The position numbers and the translations under genes are program-made. The notes beneath the pieces were generated by a model. That model was given only the letters and a program-made list of their open reading frames with translations, was not told where the DNA came from and ran no database searches. Below, one piece after another: positions 1 through 8,741 of a stretch of DNA of 20,438 nucleotides; the first letter of the stretch is position 1, and each line of letters begins with the position of its first letter. The DNA is from Acidobacteriaceae bacterium (GTDB lineage: Bacteria > Acidobacteriota > Terriglobia > Bryobacterales > Bryobacteraceae), in assembly GCA_019246575.1 (NCBI GenBank), contig JAFAQG010000420.1, positions 1-20,438 on the forward strand, given 5' to 3'.

Positions 1-1292
1 TGGATCTTGACCCGAGCCGGGTGGAACTGAAGCCGGCGCTAGCCCAGGATGAGGCCTTAGCGGGGCGTCTGGATGACGCATTGAAGACCTATCGGGAAGT
101 AGCCGACGCAAACCCGCAACAGGCCGCTCCGTACGTTGGAATGGCCCAGCTTTACCGGGCGCAACGGAAGTTTGCCGAAGCACAGCAGATGCTCGATAAG
201 GCAAAAGATCTGGAACCGGATAACCTCGATGTGCGCTCCAGCCAGGTGCAATTGCTTGCCGATCAGGGCAAGACAACGGAAGCCATCACAACGCTAAAGG
301 GCACTCTGGATACCACTGCAAAACGGAGCTACACACCAGCAGACCGGCAGCTCAGAGTCGATCTTTTGGACAGACTGGGATCGCTTTACCGGTCGAACGA
401 GCAGTATCCGGAAGCCGTCGACGCCTTCCGTCAGATCGCGGCCCTCGATCCCGATTTGGGTTCGCGCGCGGAAGCGCAGATTGTCGAGACATATCGAATC
501 GCGAAGGACTACACGAAAGGCCAGCAGGAGGCAGATGAAGCGGCAAGCAGGTATCCGAAAGACCGCATGCTGGCGCAAGTGCGTGCCCAGCTATTCGCCG
601 ATCAGGGCAAGACGGATGCCGCAATCGCAGAACTGAAAAAGCTGCTCGATGGCAAGAGCGATCGCGACGTGTACGTTTCAATTGCCGAGGTATACGAAAA
701 GGCGAAAAACTTCGCCGAGATGGAAAAGGCGCTAGATGCGGCGGAAAAGCTTTCGCCTGATAAAGACGAGCAAGTCACAATCGCATTTATGCGCGGCGCG
801 ATGTACGAGCGCGGAAAAAAGTACGACGACGCGGAAAAGCAGTTCAGGCGCGTGTTGAGCAGTGACCCGGATAACGCATCGGCGCTGAATTATCTCGGCT
901 ACATGCTGGCGGATCGCGGACTGCGTTTACAGGAAGCGCAGGAGCTGATTAGGCGCGCCGTAGACCTCGAGCCAAATAATTACGCGTTCTTGGACAGCCT
1001 CGGCTGGGTCTACTACCGACAAAACCGGCTCGACGATGCCGAGCAGCAACTCCGGCGATCGTTACAGATCATATCCAGCGATCCGACCATACACGACCAC
1101 CTGGGCGACGTGTATTTCAAGGAAGGCAAGTTGCGGGAAGCGATTGACCAGTGGCAATCATCGCTGAAGGCATGGAACGCAAGTGCTCCTTCGGAGATGG
1201 AGCCGGACGAGGTAGCGAAAGTTCAGAAAAAACTCGACAACGCGCGCGTGCGTCTCGCCAAGGAACAGTCACCAGCGGCTCCGAACCGCTAG
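1..1292 (+). CDS. TPR-repeat protein, 5'-truncated by window edge
   Basis: This is the C-terminal part of a tetratricopeptide-repeat protein. The reading frame is open from the first full codon (position 3, DLDPSR...) through a GTG at 21 to a TAG stop at 1290-1292, so the true start lies outside the window. The visible 429 or so residues are almost all helical TPR units (typical ends such as LEPDN, SSDPDN, LEPNN), roughly eight to ten copies. The end carries a common signature: LNYLGYMLADRG, then LDSLGWVYYRQNRLDDAE, then DPTIHDHLGDVYFKEGKLREAIDQW. TPR arrays are protein-interaction scaffolds; the partner and cellular location cannot be seen because the N-terminus, where a signal peptide would be, is missing. 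The next gene on the same strand starts 88 bases downstream. The family assignment is firm; the function is unknown. Confidence 0.9.
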   Translation, partial: DLDPSRVELKPALAQDEALAGRLDDALKTYREVADANPQQAAPYVGMAQLYRAQRKFAEAQQMLDKAKDLEPDNLDVRSSQVQLLADQGKTTEAITTLKGTLDTTAKRSYTPADRQLRVDLLDRLGSLYRSNEQYPEAVDAFRQIAALDPDLGSRAEAQIVETYRIAKDYTKGQQEADEAASRYPKDRMLAQVRAQLFADQGKTDAAIAELKKLLDGKSDRDVYVSIAEVYEKAKNFAEMEKALDAAEKLSPDKDEQVTIAFMRGAMYERGKKYDDAEKQFRRVLSSDPDNASALNYLGYMLADRGLRLQEAQELIRRAVDLEPNNYAFLDSLGWVYYRQNRLDDAEQQLRRSLQIISSDPTIHDHLGDVYFKEGKLREAIDQWQSSLKAWNASAPSEMEPDEVAKVQKKLDNARVRLAKEQSPAAPNR

Positions 1293-1380
1293 GCGCTGCA
1301 CCGCGGATCGCGAAGTTACGGCTACGCATGGTCCGCCGCAGAAGCTTGCCCGACGATTTCTCCCGATAGAATGAAGCGGG

Positions 1381-2550
1381 ATGCCTCGCTTCCCCGGTGT
1401 CGATTTTATTCAATTTGATTCTCTGCTTAGCGAGCAGGAACTGCTGGTACGGCAGACGGCGCGCCAGTTCGTGGATGAACGCGTTCTGCCCGTCATTCGG
1501 GATGCCTTCAACAACGCAACCTTTCCCCGCGAGTTAATCGCACACATGGGCGAACTCGGGTTTTTCGGCGCGAATCTCGAAGGCTACGGATGCGCGGGGA
1601 TGAACAATGTCGAATACGGACTCGTGATGCAAGAGCTGGAGCGCGGCGACTCGGGGCTGCGCAGCTTTGCGAGCGTGCAGGGGGCGCTGGTCATGTACCC
1701 CATACACGCGTTCGGTTCGGAAGAGCAGAAGCAGCAGTGGCTGCCGCGCTTGCAGCGCGGTGAAGCAATCGGGTGCTTCGGGTTAACGGAACCGGACTTC
1801 GGCTCAAACCCATCCGCCATGCGCACCACTGCGGACCGGCACGGAAGCGAGTGGGTCCTGAACGGCGAAAAGACGTGGATCACGAACGGCTCAATTGCCG
1901 ATGTTGCGATCGTCTGGGCACGGACCACAGAAGGCATCAGGGGCTTTCTCGTCGAAAAGGACACGCGCGGTTACTCCACCAGCGACATTCACGGCAAGCT
2001 TTCGATGAGAGCTTCCGTAACATCATCCCTGCACTTTTCCGATTGTGTGATTCCCGAATCGAATCAGCTAGCGTGTGCCAAAGGCCTCAAAGCGGCATTG
2101 AGTTGCCTCTCGCAAGCCCGTTTTGGCATTGGCTGGGGCGTGATCGGTGCGGCTATGGATTGTTTTCAGACAGCAAGAACCTATGTCATTGCGCGAAAGC
2201 AATTCGACAATAAGCCGCTCGCGGCTCACCAACTCGTGCAGGAAAAGCTCGCCTGGATGATCACCGAGATATCAAAGGCGCAGTTACTCGCATATCACGT
2301 GGCGAGGTTGAAGGACGGCGGGAAGGTGGAAGCCGCGCACATTTCTATGTTGAAGCGCAACAATGTTGCGATTGCGCTCGAGTGCGCGCGCATCAGCCGC
2401 GACCTGCTGGGGGCGAACGGCATCATGGATGAATATCCGATCATGCGCCACATGTGCAATCTTGAGACAGTCAAGACGTACGAAGGCACCGATCACATTC
2501 ACACGCTCGTGATCGGCGAGCGCGTGACGGGAATACCGGCCTATCGGTGA
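1381..2550 (+). CDS. gcdH: Glutaryl-CoA dehydrogenase
   Basis: FAD-dependent acyl-CoA dehydrogenase that should oxidise and decarboxylate glutaryl-CoA to crotonyl-CoA in lysine/tryptophan or aromatic catabolism, in the cytoplasm. The 389-residue protein matches human GCDH nearly end to end as I remember that sequence: GYGCAGMNNVEYG, CFGLTEPDFGS, EKTWITNG, ARFGIGWGVIGAA, and LLGANGIMDEY. The Arg and Ser that bind the glutaryl carboxylate in the human enzyme are kept in SGLRSFASVQ (R94, S98). The catalytic base is the Glu of KTYEGTDHIHT (about E368). The ending VTGIPAY is typical of GCDH rather than of other acyl-CoA dehydrogenases. Start: ATG at 1381 with only a weak purine-rich stretch upstream (gaagcggg). 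No electron-transfer flavoprotein or other glutarate-pathway genes are nearby. Confidence 0.95.
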   Translation: MPRFPGVDFIQFDSLLSEQELLVRQTARQFVDERVLPVIRDAFNNATFPRELIAHMGELGFFGANLEGYGCAGMNNVEYGLVMQELERGDSGLRSFASVQGALVMYPIHAFGSEEQKQQWLPRLQRGEAIGCFGLTEPDFGSNPSAMRTTADRHGSEWVLNGEKTWITNGSIADVAIVWARTTEGIRGFLVEKDTRGYSTSDIHGKLSMRASVTSSLHFSDCVIPESNQLACAKGLKAALSCLSQARFGIGWGVIGAAMDCFQTARTYVIARKQFDNKPLAAHQLVQEKLAWMITEISKAQLLAYHVARLKDGGKVEAAHISMLKRNNVAIALECARISRDLLGANGIMDEYPIMRHMCNLETVKTYEGTDHIHTLVIGERVTGIPAYR

Positions 2551-2591
2551 CGATGGCGCGACGCGAACGGCAAAAAAATGCGAGAGCTATG

Positions 2592-3005
2592 TTACCTGTT
2601 CGCGAGTTGCTTCTCGACCTCGATGTGGAGAACCTCTACACCGGGATCGCGGTGTACTGCGTTCGAGTACCTTTTCCAGAAAGCGCTGACCTCGCGGGAC
2701 GGAGATAATAGCGCGCGAGTGTCTTCGATGAGCTGTTCGAAATCGCGCTCTGTAGCGGCGGGTCTTTTTGCAGCTAGCGCCTCATCTATCTGCACGATGA
2801 GCGTTGTCATGGGTTGGAGCCATGCAAACCGAGGGTCCTTAATGAGCAACTGCAGGAAGGCGCCGGGCGAAGGAATGGGACCGTGTACAATTTCGTACGA
2901 AGTGCGCTCAGAATCGAGAAGCGCCTTGTGAAGCGCGAGAACTGCCTCGCGCAAATCCTGTAATCTGCGCCGCGCCCCATTCGCGGCGTCCGGAGATGAC
3001 TGCAT
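2592..3005 (-). CDS. Conserved-looking hypothetical protein, 137 aa
   Basis: I do not recognise a named family. The protein is soluble, with no signal peptide or membrane segment. It is mostly helical, with an N-terminal amphipathic helix (RRRLQDLREAVLALHKALLDSER). The central block GPIPSPGAFLQLLIKDPRFAW, followed by LQPMTTLIVQIDEAL, is rich in Pro, Gly and Trp and looks like a conserved core. A C-terminal helical tail ends HIEVEKQLANR. The ATG at 3005 is preferred over the TTG immediately before it. It starts 62 bases after the stop of the upstream minus-strand TPR gene, so it may be the last gene of that series. Its 3' end faces gcdH with 41 bases between, and I see no hairpin terminator there. 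Confidence 0.75.
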   Translation of the reverse strand: MQSSPDAANGARRRLQDLREAVLALHKALLDSERTSYEIVHGPIPSPGAFLQLLIKDPRFAWLQPMTTLIVQIDEALAAKRPAATERDFEQLIEDTRALLSPSREVSAFWKRYSNAVHRDPGVEVLHIEVEKQLANR

Positions 3006-3067
3006 CAAATATCAGGTTAGCGCGGTGAAGTATGAGACGCGCGCACGAATTCCCACGCAGTAGGGAC

Positions 3068-4318
3068 TTACTTCGGTTGTTGTGCGGCCGGGGCGCTCTG
3101 CTGTAAGTTCGCGAGTAATTCCCTTACTTGCCCAGCGTTGCTGGCATTGGGCGCAAGCGCGAGATAGGCGCGCATATGCTCGGCGGCTTCGGTGCGCTCA
3201 CCGCGTTCGAGCAGAATCTGCGCAAGAAGACTCTCTGCCTGCGGATAATGATGCGCAGTGTCGAGCTTCAGCAACTCGCGAGCGCTTTTCTCGGCTTCCG
3301 CCGGCTTTTTCAAGTAGTAATTGCTGAGAGCGTTATACCAATACGAACTGGGGAACTCAACCGGATTGAGACTAATGGTTTGCTTACTGTAAGAGAGCGC
3401 ATCATCCCACTTACTCTCCTGAGCAGCCAGAAACGCCAGCTGATCGTAAGGGCTGACGTAATGGTTATCCGCTGCAATGGCAGCTTCGTACGATTTCCGC
3501 GCCTCGGCGATTTTGTTTTCCCTCTGCTCGACCTGCCCAAGTTCGAACCACGCGATGGCATACTTCGGATAAGTCGTCGTCGCCCCTATCAGGTGTTTCT
3601 CCGCGTCATCGAACTTACCTTTCTGGGCTAACTGTGTTGCCTTGTCATACTCTTTCTGCGCGTGCTTGGGCGCCAGAGCCGTAGTCAGGCTGATGGTACT
3701 GCCCTTAACACCTGCAAGGCGGTGCAGAACAATTGTTCCGACTTCCGGATCGTCGAGCGAGCGGTGCTGGGCCAGGCTGATCTCATCCGACCTGTAGCCG
3801 GGGTAAGCGGCACGGAGGTCGCAATTGAACAACGGATCGAAGCGGGTGCTACTAAGGCCGCGGCCGGACATCGACGAAGCTTGCGTGGGGTCGCGACCGG
3901 GCATCCCGAGTCCGGACGAAGAGTCAGACGCGTCGGTGTCGACAAGCGAATTCTGGCCTACCTGGAAATAAAACCGGCCCTTTGTGTCGGTGTGGGTTTC
4001 GAGATGCGGCATACCCGAGCAAACACGTTCGATCCTGATATTCGGGTTTGCGGGTGCTCCGTCGTCGAACACTACCCGGCCCTGCAGAAAGATGGGCCGC
4101 GATGTCTCGCCGCCTATCGGTGAGTTGTTCGGATACGGGTTTGTGGGAGTGTTCAGCGTGCCCCGTCCGACATTTCCCGGTGTTCCGGAGCTGCTGTTAG
4201 AAGGTGCGCCACTGGTGCTTCCGCCACCTCCTCTCTGCGCGAGCGCCGGAGAGGAGAGGCACGCGAATGCCAGAATCGAAGTGCCGAGAGTGCGGCGGCT
4301 GGTCCAAAAGTACATCAT
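3068..4318 (-). CDS. Secreted carboxypeptidase-regulatory-like / TPR protein
   Basis: Probable periplasmic or surface protein of 416 residues. From the chosen start it has a signal peptide (MMYFWTSRRTLGTSILAF..., likely cut after SPALA), then a low-complexity Gly/Ser/Asn/Pro linker. Next comes a beta-rich segment starting FLQGRVVFDDGAPANPNIRI and continuing to TDTKGRFYFQVG, which looks like a carboxypeptidase-regulatory-like (CarboxypepD_reg) domain. The second half is four to five TPR units (for example AWFELGQVEQRENKIAEARK). The ATG at 4318 is chosen over an in-frame GTG at 4351 because it begins the signal peptide directly and has a G-rich SD-like stretch (tgggggg) a few bases upstream. 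The gene starts 42 bases after the histidine kinase stop, so the two are probably cotranscribed. Partner and ligand are unknown. Confidence 0.85.
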   Translation of the reverse strand: MMYFWTSRRTLGTSILAFACLSSPALAQRGGGGSTSGAPSNSSSGTPGNVGRGTLNTPTNPYPNNSPIGGETSRPIFLQGRVVFDDGAPANPNIRIERVCSGMPHLETHTDTKGRFYFQVGQNSLVDTDASDSSSGLGMPGRDPTQASSMSGRGLSSTRFDPLFNCDLRAAYPGYRSDEISLAQHRSLDDPEVGTIVLHRLAGVKGSTISLTTALAPKHAQKEYDKATQLAQKGKFDDAEKHLIGATTTYPKYAIAWFELGQVEQRENKIAEARKSYEAAIAADNHYVSPYDQLAFLAAQESKWDDALSYSKQTISLNPVEFPSSYWYNALSNYYLKKPAEAEKSARELLKLDTAHHYPQAESLLAQILLERGERTEAAEHMRAYLALAPNASNAGQVRELLANLQQSAPAAQQPK

Positions 4319-4360
4319 GGAACCCCCCAGGGTGTGGTTTGAGTATCCCACATTCAGGTG

Positions 4361-5830
4361 TCACGGCGGCGGCTGAACCGGCAGTGTGAAAGAGAACTCC
4401 GAGCCCGCGCCGGGCTTCGACGCCGCCCAGATTCGTCCTCCATGGGCCTCTACAATCCGCTTGCATATCGCCAGGCCCAGCCCGGTACCGGGAAAGGCGC
4501 TTCCGCTTAAGCGTTCGAAGATCATGAAAATCCGCTCAGCGTGCTCGGGGTCAAAGCCGATTCCGTTGTCGTGGACCGTAAATACCCACTCCGTCGCGTG
4601 TTGAGCCGCTGAAATATTAATGCATGGAGGAATACCGGGTTTGTTGAACTTTAGTGCATTTCCAATCAGGTTTTGAAACACGAGAGTCAGCTTCCCGCCG
4701 TCAGCATTCACTACCGGGAGTTGCGTACGCGTGATCTGCGCATTGCGCTCCGAGATCGCAACCTGCAGGTTTTCCATAGCCGCATCCACGACCGGGTTCA
4801 AATCCGTAGGCCGAAGATTCAGCGCCTGCGTCTCAGCGCGGGCGTACTCGAGTAGATCCTGCACGAGCCTGTGCATGCGCTTTGCACCGTCGGTAATGGA
4901 ACTGAGATAATTGGCGCCCTCCTCGTCCAGTTTGCCCCGCGAGCGGCGCGCGAGTAGGCTTGCATAGCTCGCGATTGTGCGAAGCGGTTCCTGCAGATCA
5001 TGGCTTGCCAGGTAGGCAAAGCGGGCCAAATCCTCGTTACTGCGGCTCAACTGCTGATTGGCATTCTGGAGTTCGGTCGTGCGTTCCTCGACTCTCTTTT
5101 CGAGCTCTGCGTTCAGTTGCCGGATCTCGATTTCAGCGACGTCGCGCTCGAGCGCGTATCTCCGGGTCAGCTGATACGCCCAGTAAAGCAGGGCCATGCT
5201 GACGAATATCGCCATCACCGAACAGACCGTGACGTCTATACGCGTTGTTCTTTCCTGTTGGCGGCGCAGCGAAAGCAGCCGGTCCTCTTCTGCAGTGATC
5301 TCACTTGCGATGTTGCGGATCTTGACCATCCGCCTGCGCCCCTCTTGCATGAGCAGCACGCCTTCGCTGGGCGGTAATCCGCCGGGCCGGCGGAAAGCTA
5401 GGACGTCATTGAGTCGCGCGAAACGCGCCAGAACTTCGCCTGACAGGCGTTCCACGTTCTTCTGTTGTGCCGGGTTGTCGCGGGTGAGCTGACGGAGCTG
5501 TTCTAATCGAGAGCGAATTGTGCTGCTGACCTGTTCATAATTTCTCAGCAAGGCCTCATCGCCGGTCAAAAGATATCCGCGCTGGCTGCTCTCGGCAGAG
5601 GTGATCGAAAGCAGGACCGCATCGATCTGCGCCAGAACATCTCTGGTGTGCAATACCCATCGGATGCTATCCGCATACCGGTGGGCGGACCAGACGCTGA
5701 TGCCGAACAGCAGAACAGGCACAAGCAGAACCAGAACAAAGGTTCCGCGCGTGCCCCGCTGGATTTTCGCAGGTTTGCCTACAGGGCCCGCAGAGACGCC
5801 CCTATCGCTCTGCGGCGGATACGTCACCAT
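4361..5830 (-). CDS. CHASE3-type membrane sensor histidine kinase
   Basis: Inner-membrane sensor kinase of 489 residues. TM1 is about residues 30-48 (FVLVLLVPVLLFGISVW). An extracytoplasmic helical region of about 150 residues follows, containing the typical CHASE3 stretch SAESSQRGYLLTGDEALL. TM2 is about 200-220, then a coiled coil (225-265). The HisKA domain has its phospho-acceptor at H277 in YLASHDLQEPLRTI, and the HATPase domain has N box NLIGNALKF (387-395), G1 DNGIGF (421-426) and G2 GTGLGL (448-453). All catalytic motifs are intact. The H-box style is that of phytochrome/Cph1-like kinases. There is no receiver domain, and no response regulator gene lies in the window, so it is an orphan kinase here. 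The signal is unknown; CHASE3 ligands are generally undefined. Start: ATG at 5830 with a weak SD. Confidence 0.95.
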   Translation of the reverse strand: MVTYPPQSDRGVSAGPVGKPAKIQRGTRGTFVLVLLVPVLLFGISVWSAHRYADSIRWVLHTRDVLAQIDAVLLSITSAESSQRGYLLTGDEALLRNYEQVSSTIRSRLEQLRQLTRDNPAQQKNVERLSGEVLARFARLNDVLAFRRPGGLPPSEGVLLMQEGRRRMVKIRNIASEITAEEDRLLSLRRQQERTTRIDVTVCSVMAIFVSMALLYWAYQLTRRYALERDVAEIEIRQLNAELEKRVEERTTELQNANQQLSRSNEDLARFAYLASHDLQEPLRTIASYASLLARRSRGKLDEEGANYLSSITDGAKRMHRLVQDLLEYARAETQALNLRPTDLNPVVDAAMENLQVAISERNAQITRTQLPVVNADGGKLTLVFQNLIGNALKFNKPGIPPCINISAAQHATEWVFTVHDNGIGFDPEHAERIFMIFERLSGSAFPGTGLGLAICKRIVEAHGGRIWAASKPGAGSEFSFTLPVQPPP

Positions 5831-5875
5831 CGCTTGGATTTTGATTGTCTTTTAATGTTACCGGATTCAGTTTTT

Positions 5876-6340
5876 TCACTTACTCAAAGCGTCGATCGCA
5901 GCTTGCGAAATGGCTTCGTCCACATCGGAAGTCGCGCCGCTCACGCCCACTGCTCCGATCGTTTGTCCGTCTACTTTGATCGGCAACCCGCCGCGGTTTG
6001 GGAATGCGTCGGGCGAGGCGAGCAGAGATAAGTTTCCGTTCTTTAACGAGTCGGCAGCATCCTTGGAAGGAGTTGCATAGATAGCGGCGTGACGGGCTTT
6101 ACGCTGCGCGAACTGGACGGTGTTCAACTTAGCGCCGTCTTCCTTCTCCAGGAACAATAAGTTTCCGCTCTCGTCGACAATGCAGATGGTCACATGCACG
6201 CCCCGTTTGTCCGATTCTGCTTCGGCGGCAGCAGCCATGGCCTTGATAGCCGCGAAATTCAGGTATTTCCTTGTCGGCAGGTTTACTGCTGCAAGTACGG
6301 AAGCTGCCGCACACAGGAGAGCAATTCCACTTCTAACCAT
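5876..6340 (-). CDS. Secreted GlcG/HbpS-family (heme-degrading-like, DUF336) protein
   Basis: Small single-domain protein of the GlcG/HbpS family. Members include extracellular heme-binding HbpS and the glycolate-operon protein GlcG; their biochemical role is mostly undefined. Family features seen are the N-terminal helix AAIKAMAAAAEAESDKRG, the strand pair VTICIVDESGNLLFLEKEDGA, AQRKARHAAIYATPS, and the ending GGLPIKVDGQTIGAVGVSGA with a final DEAISQAAIDAL. From the ATG at 6340 the protein (154 aa) begins with a convincing signal peptide (MVRSGIALLCAAASVLAA), which implies export. An in-frame GTG at 6382 would add 14 residues and sit 5 bases after the previous stop, so the start is not certain. 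It lies between the lipoprotein and the histidine kinase on the same strand, with 45 to 50 base gaps. Confidence 0.88.
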   Translation of the reverse strand: MVRSGIALLCAAASVLAAVNLPTRKYLNFAAIKAMAAAAEAESDKRGVHVTICIVDESGNLLFLEKEDGAKLNTVQFAQRKARHAAIYATPSKDAADSLKNGNLSLLASPDAFPNRGGLPIKVDGQTIGAVGVSGATSDVDEAISQAAIDALSK

Positions 6341-6387
6341 GCGGATAATACTAACAGGGAACCTGCCCAGTGTCACGCTCACCAGCT

Positions 6388-7383
6388 TTACTGAAAAGTA
6401 ACTTCAACCGGGTGCGACTTAGCGCTCTCGTTTTCGGTCTGGTCGATCGCACTTATTTCGTAGCGGTAAGTCTTCCCATGCTCCACGTTCGTATCAGTAA
6501 AAGCAGGTAAGGAGACGAGATCGCCTTCCCGCTCGAATGGGCCACCGTTGACGGAGCGGTATATATAGTAACCTTTCAAGTCCGGCTCCGGGCTGCGCTG
6601 CCATGAGAGCTCGATCACGCCGGCTGACGGAAGCGCGGCAACGCCTGCGGGAACCGACGGCGGAAAAATGTCGCGCTGATTCTGGACGTCACTTCTTCCG
6701 GGCAGACTTTCCGCCGAGCCTTTAACCGCCACCACGCTATAGATGTACGGCGTGCTCCATTGCGTGCTCCGGTCCAGATATTCGGGCTTATCGCTGGTGC
6801 CGATCTGGGTCGCCGTCTTGTCGGACGGCGCTTGCCGGAAGACGTTGTAATGAACCTGCGGACCTTCGTCGGGCCAATGAAGGCGGTAACCATCAGCAGT
6901 GGCCTCGACGCCCAATACGGGAGGCTCGAGTGGCTGAATGACGTCCAGGCGTACGACGTTTGACCAGGAAGAGTAGCGGTCTTTCTTCGCGGCCGTGCGT
7001 ATCGCGATTGCAACCCGTTTACCGGTCCAGTCAGAAACCGGCACGGAGTCAGAGACGGGAGTCGGATTGGTCTGGTCAGGAGGCCGGGGTCGAATCGATA
7101 CTGGATATTCTCTGGCCGTTGCCGCCCATGTGTCGAAATCCCACGGCTGAGACGCTGGACCAATTCGCAGGTCCACGTCGGTGAATTGCCGGATGGGGAG
7201 ATTGTCAGTGGTGCTTGGGGGAGGGGTGAACGTGATCTGCAGCTCGCTGCCACGCTCTACAACAGACAAATCCGTGATAGTAGCCGGAATGTTCGGCGAG
7301 GGTGGAAGGACGGGGCCGACATAGCCGCAACCGCTGAGCATGAGGATCAGAACTGCAAGGCTGTTCGCGTGCGCTACACGCAC
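6388..7383 (-). CDS. Lipoprotein with fibronectin type III repeats
   Basis: Predicted lipoprotein of 331 residues. The N-terminus is a short type II signal peptide with lipobox LSGC (lipid-bearing Cys at residue 19), then a Pro-rich stalk (GPVLPPSPNIP). The rest looks like two or three fibronectin type III folds: about 36-150 (divergent), 153-240 (ending PYIYSVVAVKGSAESLPGRS) and 241-331 (PPSVPAGVAALPSAGVIELSW ... KTYRYEISAIDQTENES). These are Ig-like adhesion or scaffold modules without known catalysis. The GTG start overlaps the hslU stop by one base (TAGTG), and no later Met could keep the signal peptide, so translational coupling to hslU is likely. A lipoprotein coupled to a cytoplasmic protease is unexpected. 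No catalytic motif was seen, so the function is unknown. Confidence 0.85.
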   Translation of the reverse strand: MRVAHANSLAVLILMLSGCGYVGPVLPPSPNIPATITDLSVVERGSELQITFTPPPSTTDNLPIRQFTDVDLRIGPASQPWDFDTWAATAREYPVSIRPRPPDQTNPTPVSDSVPVSDWTGKRVAIAIRTAAKKDRYSSWSNVVRLDVIQPLEPPVLGVEATADGYRLHWPDEGPQVHYNVFRQAPSDKTATQIGTSDKPEYLDRSTQWSTPYIYSVVAVKGSAESLPGRSDVQNQRDIFPPSVPAGVAALPSAGVIELSWQRSPEPDLKGYYIYRSVNGGPFEREGDLVSLPAFTDTNVEHGKTYRYEISAIDQTENESAKSHPVEVTFQ

Positions 7384-8741
7384 TACAGAATGTACCTGCT
7401 GAGATCCTGATCTTTCACAATGTCGGCCAGCTGTTTCCGCACGTACGCGGCGTCGATTTTGATCGTTTTCTTCTTGAGATCGGGCCCGTCAAACGAGATA
7501 TCTTCCAGCAGCTTTTCCATTATTGTGTGCAGCCGGCGCGCCCCTATATTTTCCGCCGACTGATTGACTTGCGCGGCTATCCGGGCGACTTCGACCACCG
7601 CGTCGTCGCTGAAGCTCAACTTTATGCCTTCGGTTTCGAGCAGCGCCGAGTATTGTTTGACCAGGGCTGATTTGGGCTCTTTGAGAATGCGTATGAAATC
7701 GGCTTCGCTGAGCGATTTGAGCTCCACGCGAATGGGAAACCGGCCCTGTAGCTCCGGGATCAAATCTGAGGGTTTAGACACGTGAAAGGCGCCTGCCGCG
7801 ATGAAGAGTATATGGTCAGTGCGCACAAATCCGTGGCGTGTGTTCACGCTTGTGCCTTCGACGATCGGCAGAATATCCCGCTGCACTCCTTCACGGCTGA
7901 CGTCGGGACCGTGCCCGCCTTCACGGCCGGCGATCTTGTCGATCTCATCGAGAAATACAATGCCGTTGCGTTCAACGCGCTCGAGCGCTATGCGCGTGAC
8001 CTGATCCATGTCTACAAGTTTCTGTTCCTCTTCCTGGATCAGATACTCGACTGCTTCCGACACGCGCATATTCCGCTTTCTGGTCCGGGGACCGAACAGG
8101 CCCGGGATGACATCCTTGAGATTGATGTCCATCTCTTCGAGGTTTCCGTTCGTCGAAATCTCGAATGTCGGGCCGCGTTCCTTCACGTCGACTTCGACGA
8201 TACGATCGTCGAGTTTTCCGGCGCGAAGTTTCTCCCGTAGCTTCTCGCGGGTTCGTTCCACGCTGTCCGTAGACTCCGGCTGAGGCGGCATAAGGAGGTC
8301 CAGGATGCGTTCCTCGGCCTGCTGTTCGGCACGATCGGCTACTTGCTCCAGGCGTTCTTCGCGAACCATGTCGATAGCGACATCGACGAGATCGCGGATG
8401 ATCGACTCGACATCCCGGCCAACATAACCAACTTCGGTGAACTTACTTGCCTCCACTTTTAGGAATGGCGAGTTAGCTAATTTCGCAAGCCGGCGCGCGA
8501 TTTCGGTCTTGCCGACGCCGGTTGGCCCGATCATGAGGATGTTTTTCGGCATCACTTCTTCGGCCATCTCCGGGTCGAGTTTCTGCCGCCGGACACGGTT
8601 GCGCAGAGCGATGGCCACCGAGCGCTTCGCCTCCGATTGCCCGACTACGTGCTTGTCAAGTTCAACGACGATTTCGCGCGGCGTAAGCTCGTCTAACAGC
8701 GGAGCCTCGTCGGAGGATTGCTGCGGTAAGTAGATAACCAT
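7383..8741 (-). CDS. hslU: HslU, ATPase subunit of the HslVU protease
   Basis: AAA+ unfoldase that feeds substrates into HslV in the cytoplasm. It has 452 residues, close to the usual 440-470. Walker A is GPTGVGKT (72-79), the pore loop is GYVG (105-108), the helical I domain spans about 110-245, and Walker B is IVFLDEIDK (261-269). The arginine-finger region is [12 protein letters not shown], and sensor 2 is [15 protein letters not shown]. The C-terminal tail ends DLSRYIL, the segment that docks into HslV to activate it. The ATG overlaps the hslV stop by one base (TAATG), which indicates coupled synthesis of the two subunits. The gene in turn overlaps the lipoprotein gene by one base at its 3' end. 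All motifs are intact. Confidence 0.98.
   Translation of the reverse strand: MVIYLPQQSSDEAPLLDELTPREIVVELDKHVVGQSEAKRSVAIALRNRVRRQKLDPEMAEEVMPKNILMIGPTGVGKTEIARRLAKLANSPFLKVEASKFTEVGYVGRDVESIIRDLVDVAIDMVREERLEQVADRAEQQAEERILDLLMPPQPESTDSVERTREKLREKLRAGKLDDRIVEVDVKERGPTFEISTNGNLEEMDINLKDVIPGLFGPRTRKRNMRVSEAVEYLIQEEEQKLVDMDQVTRIALERVERNGIVFLDEIDKIAGREGGHGPDVSREGVQRDILPIVEGTSVNTRHGFVRTDHILFIAAGAFHVSKPSDLIPELQGRFPIRVELKSLSEADFIRILKEPKSALVKQYSALLETEGIKLSFSDDAVVEVARIAAQVNQSAENIGARRLHTIMEKLLEDISFDGPDLKKKTIKIDAAYVRKQLADIVKDQDLSRYIL

Noticed and set aside
352..681. Minus-strand ORF of 109 codons within the TPR gene
   Set aside because: It lies in the shadow of a clear TPR coding frame and has no recognisable protein features.
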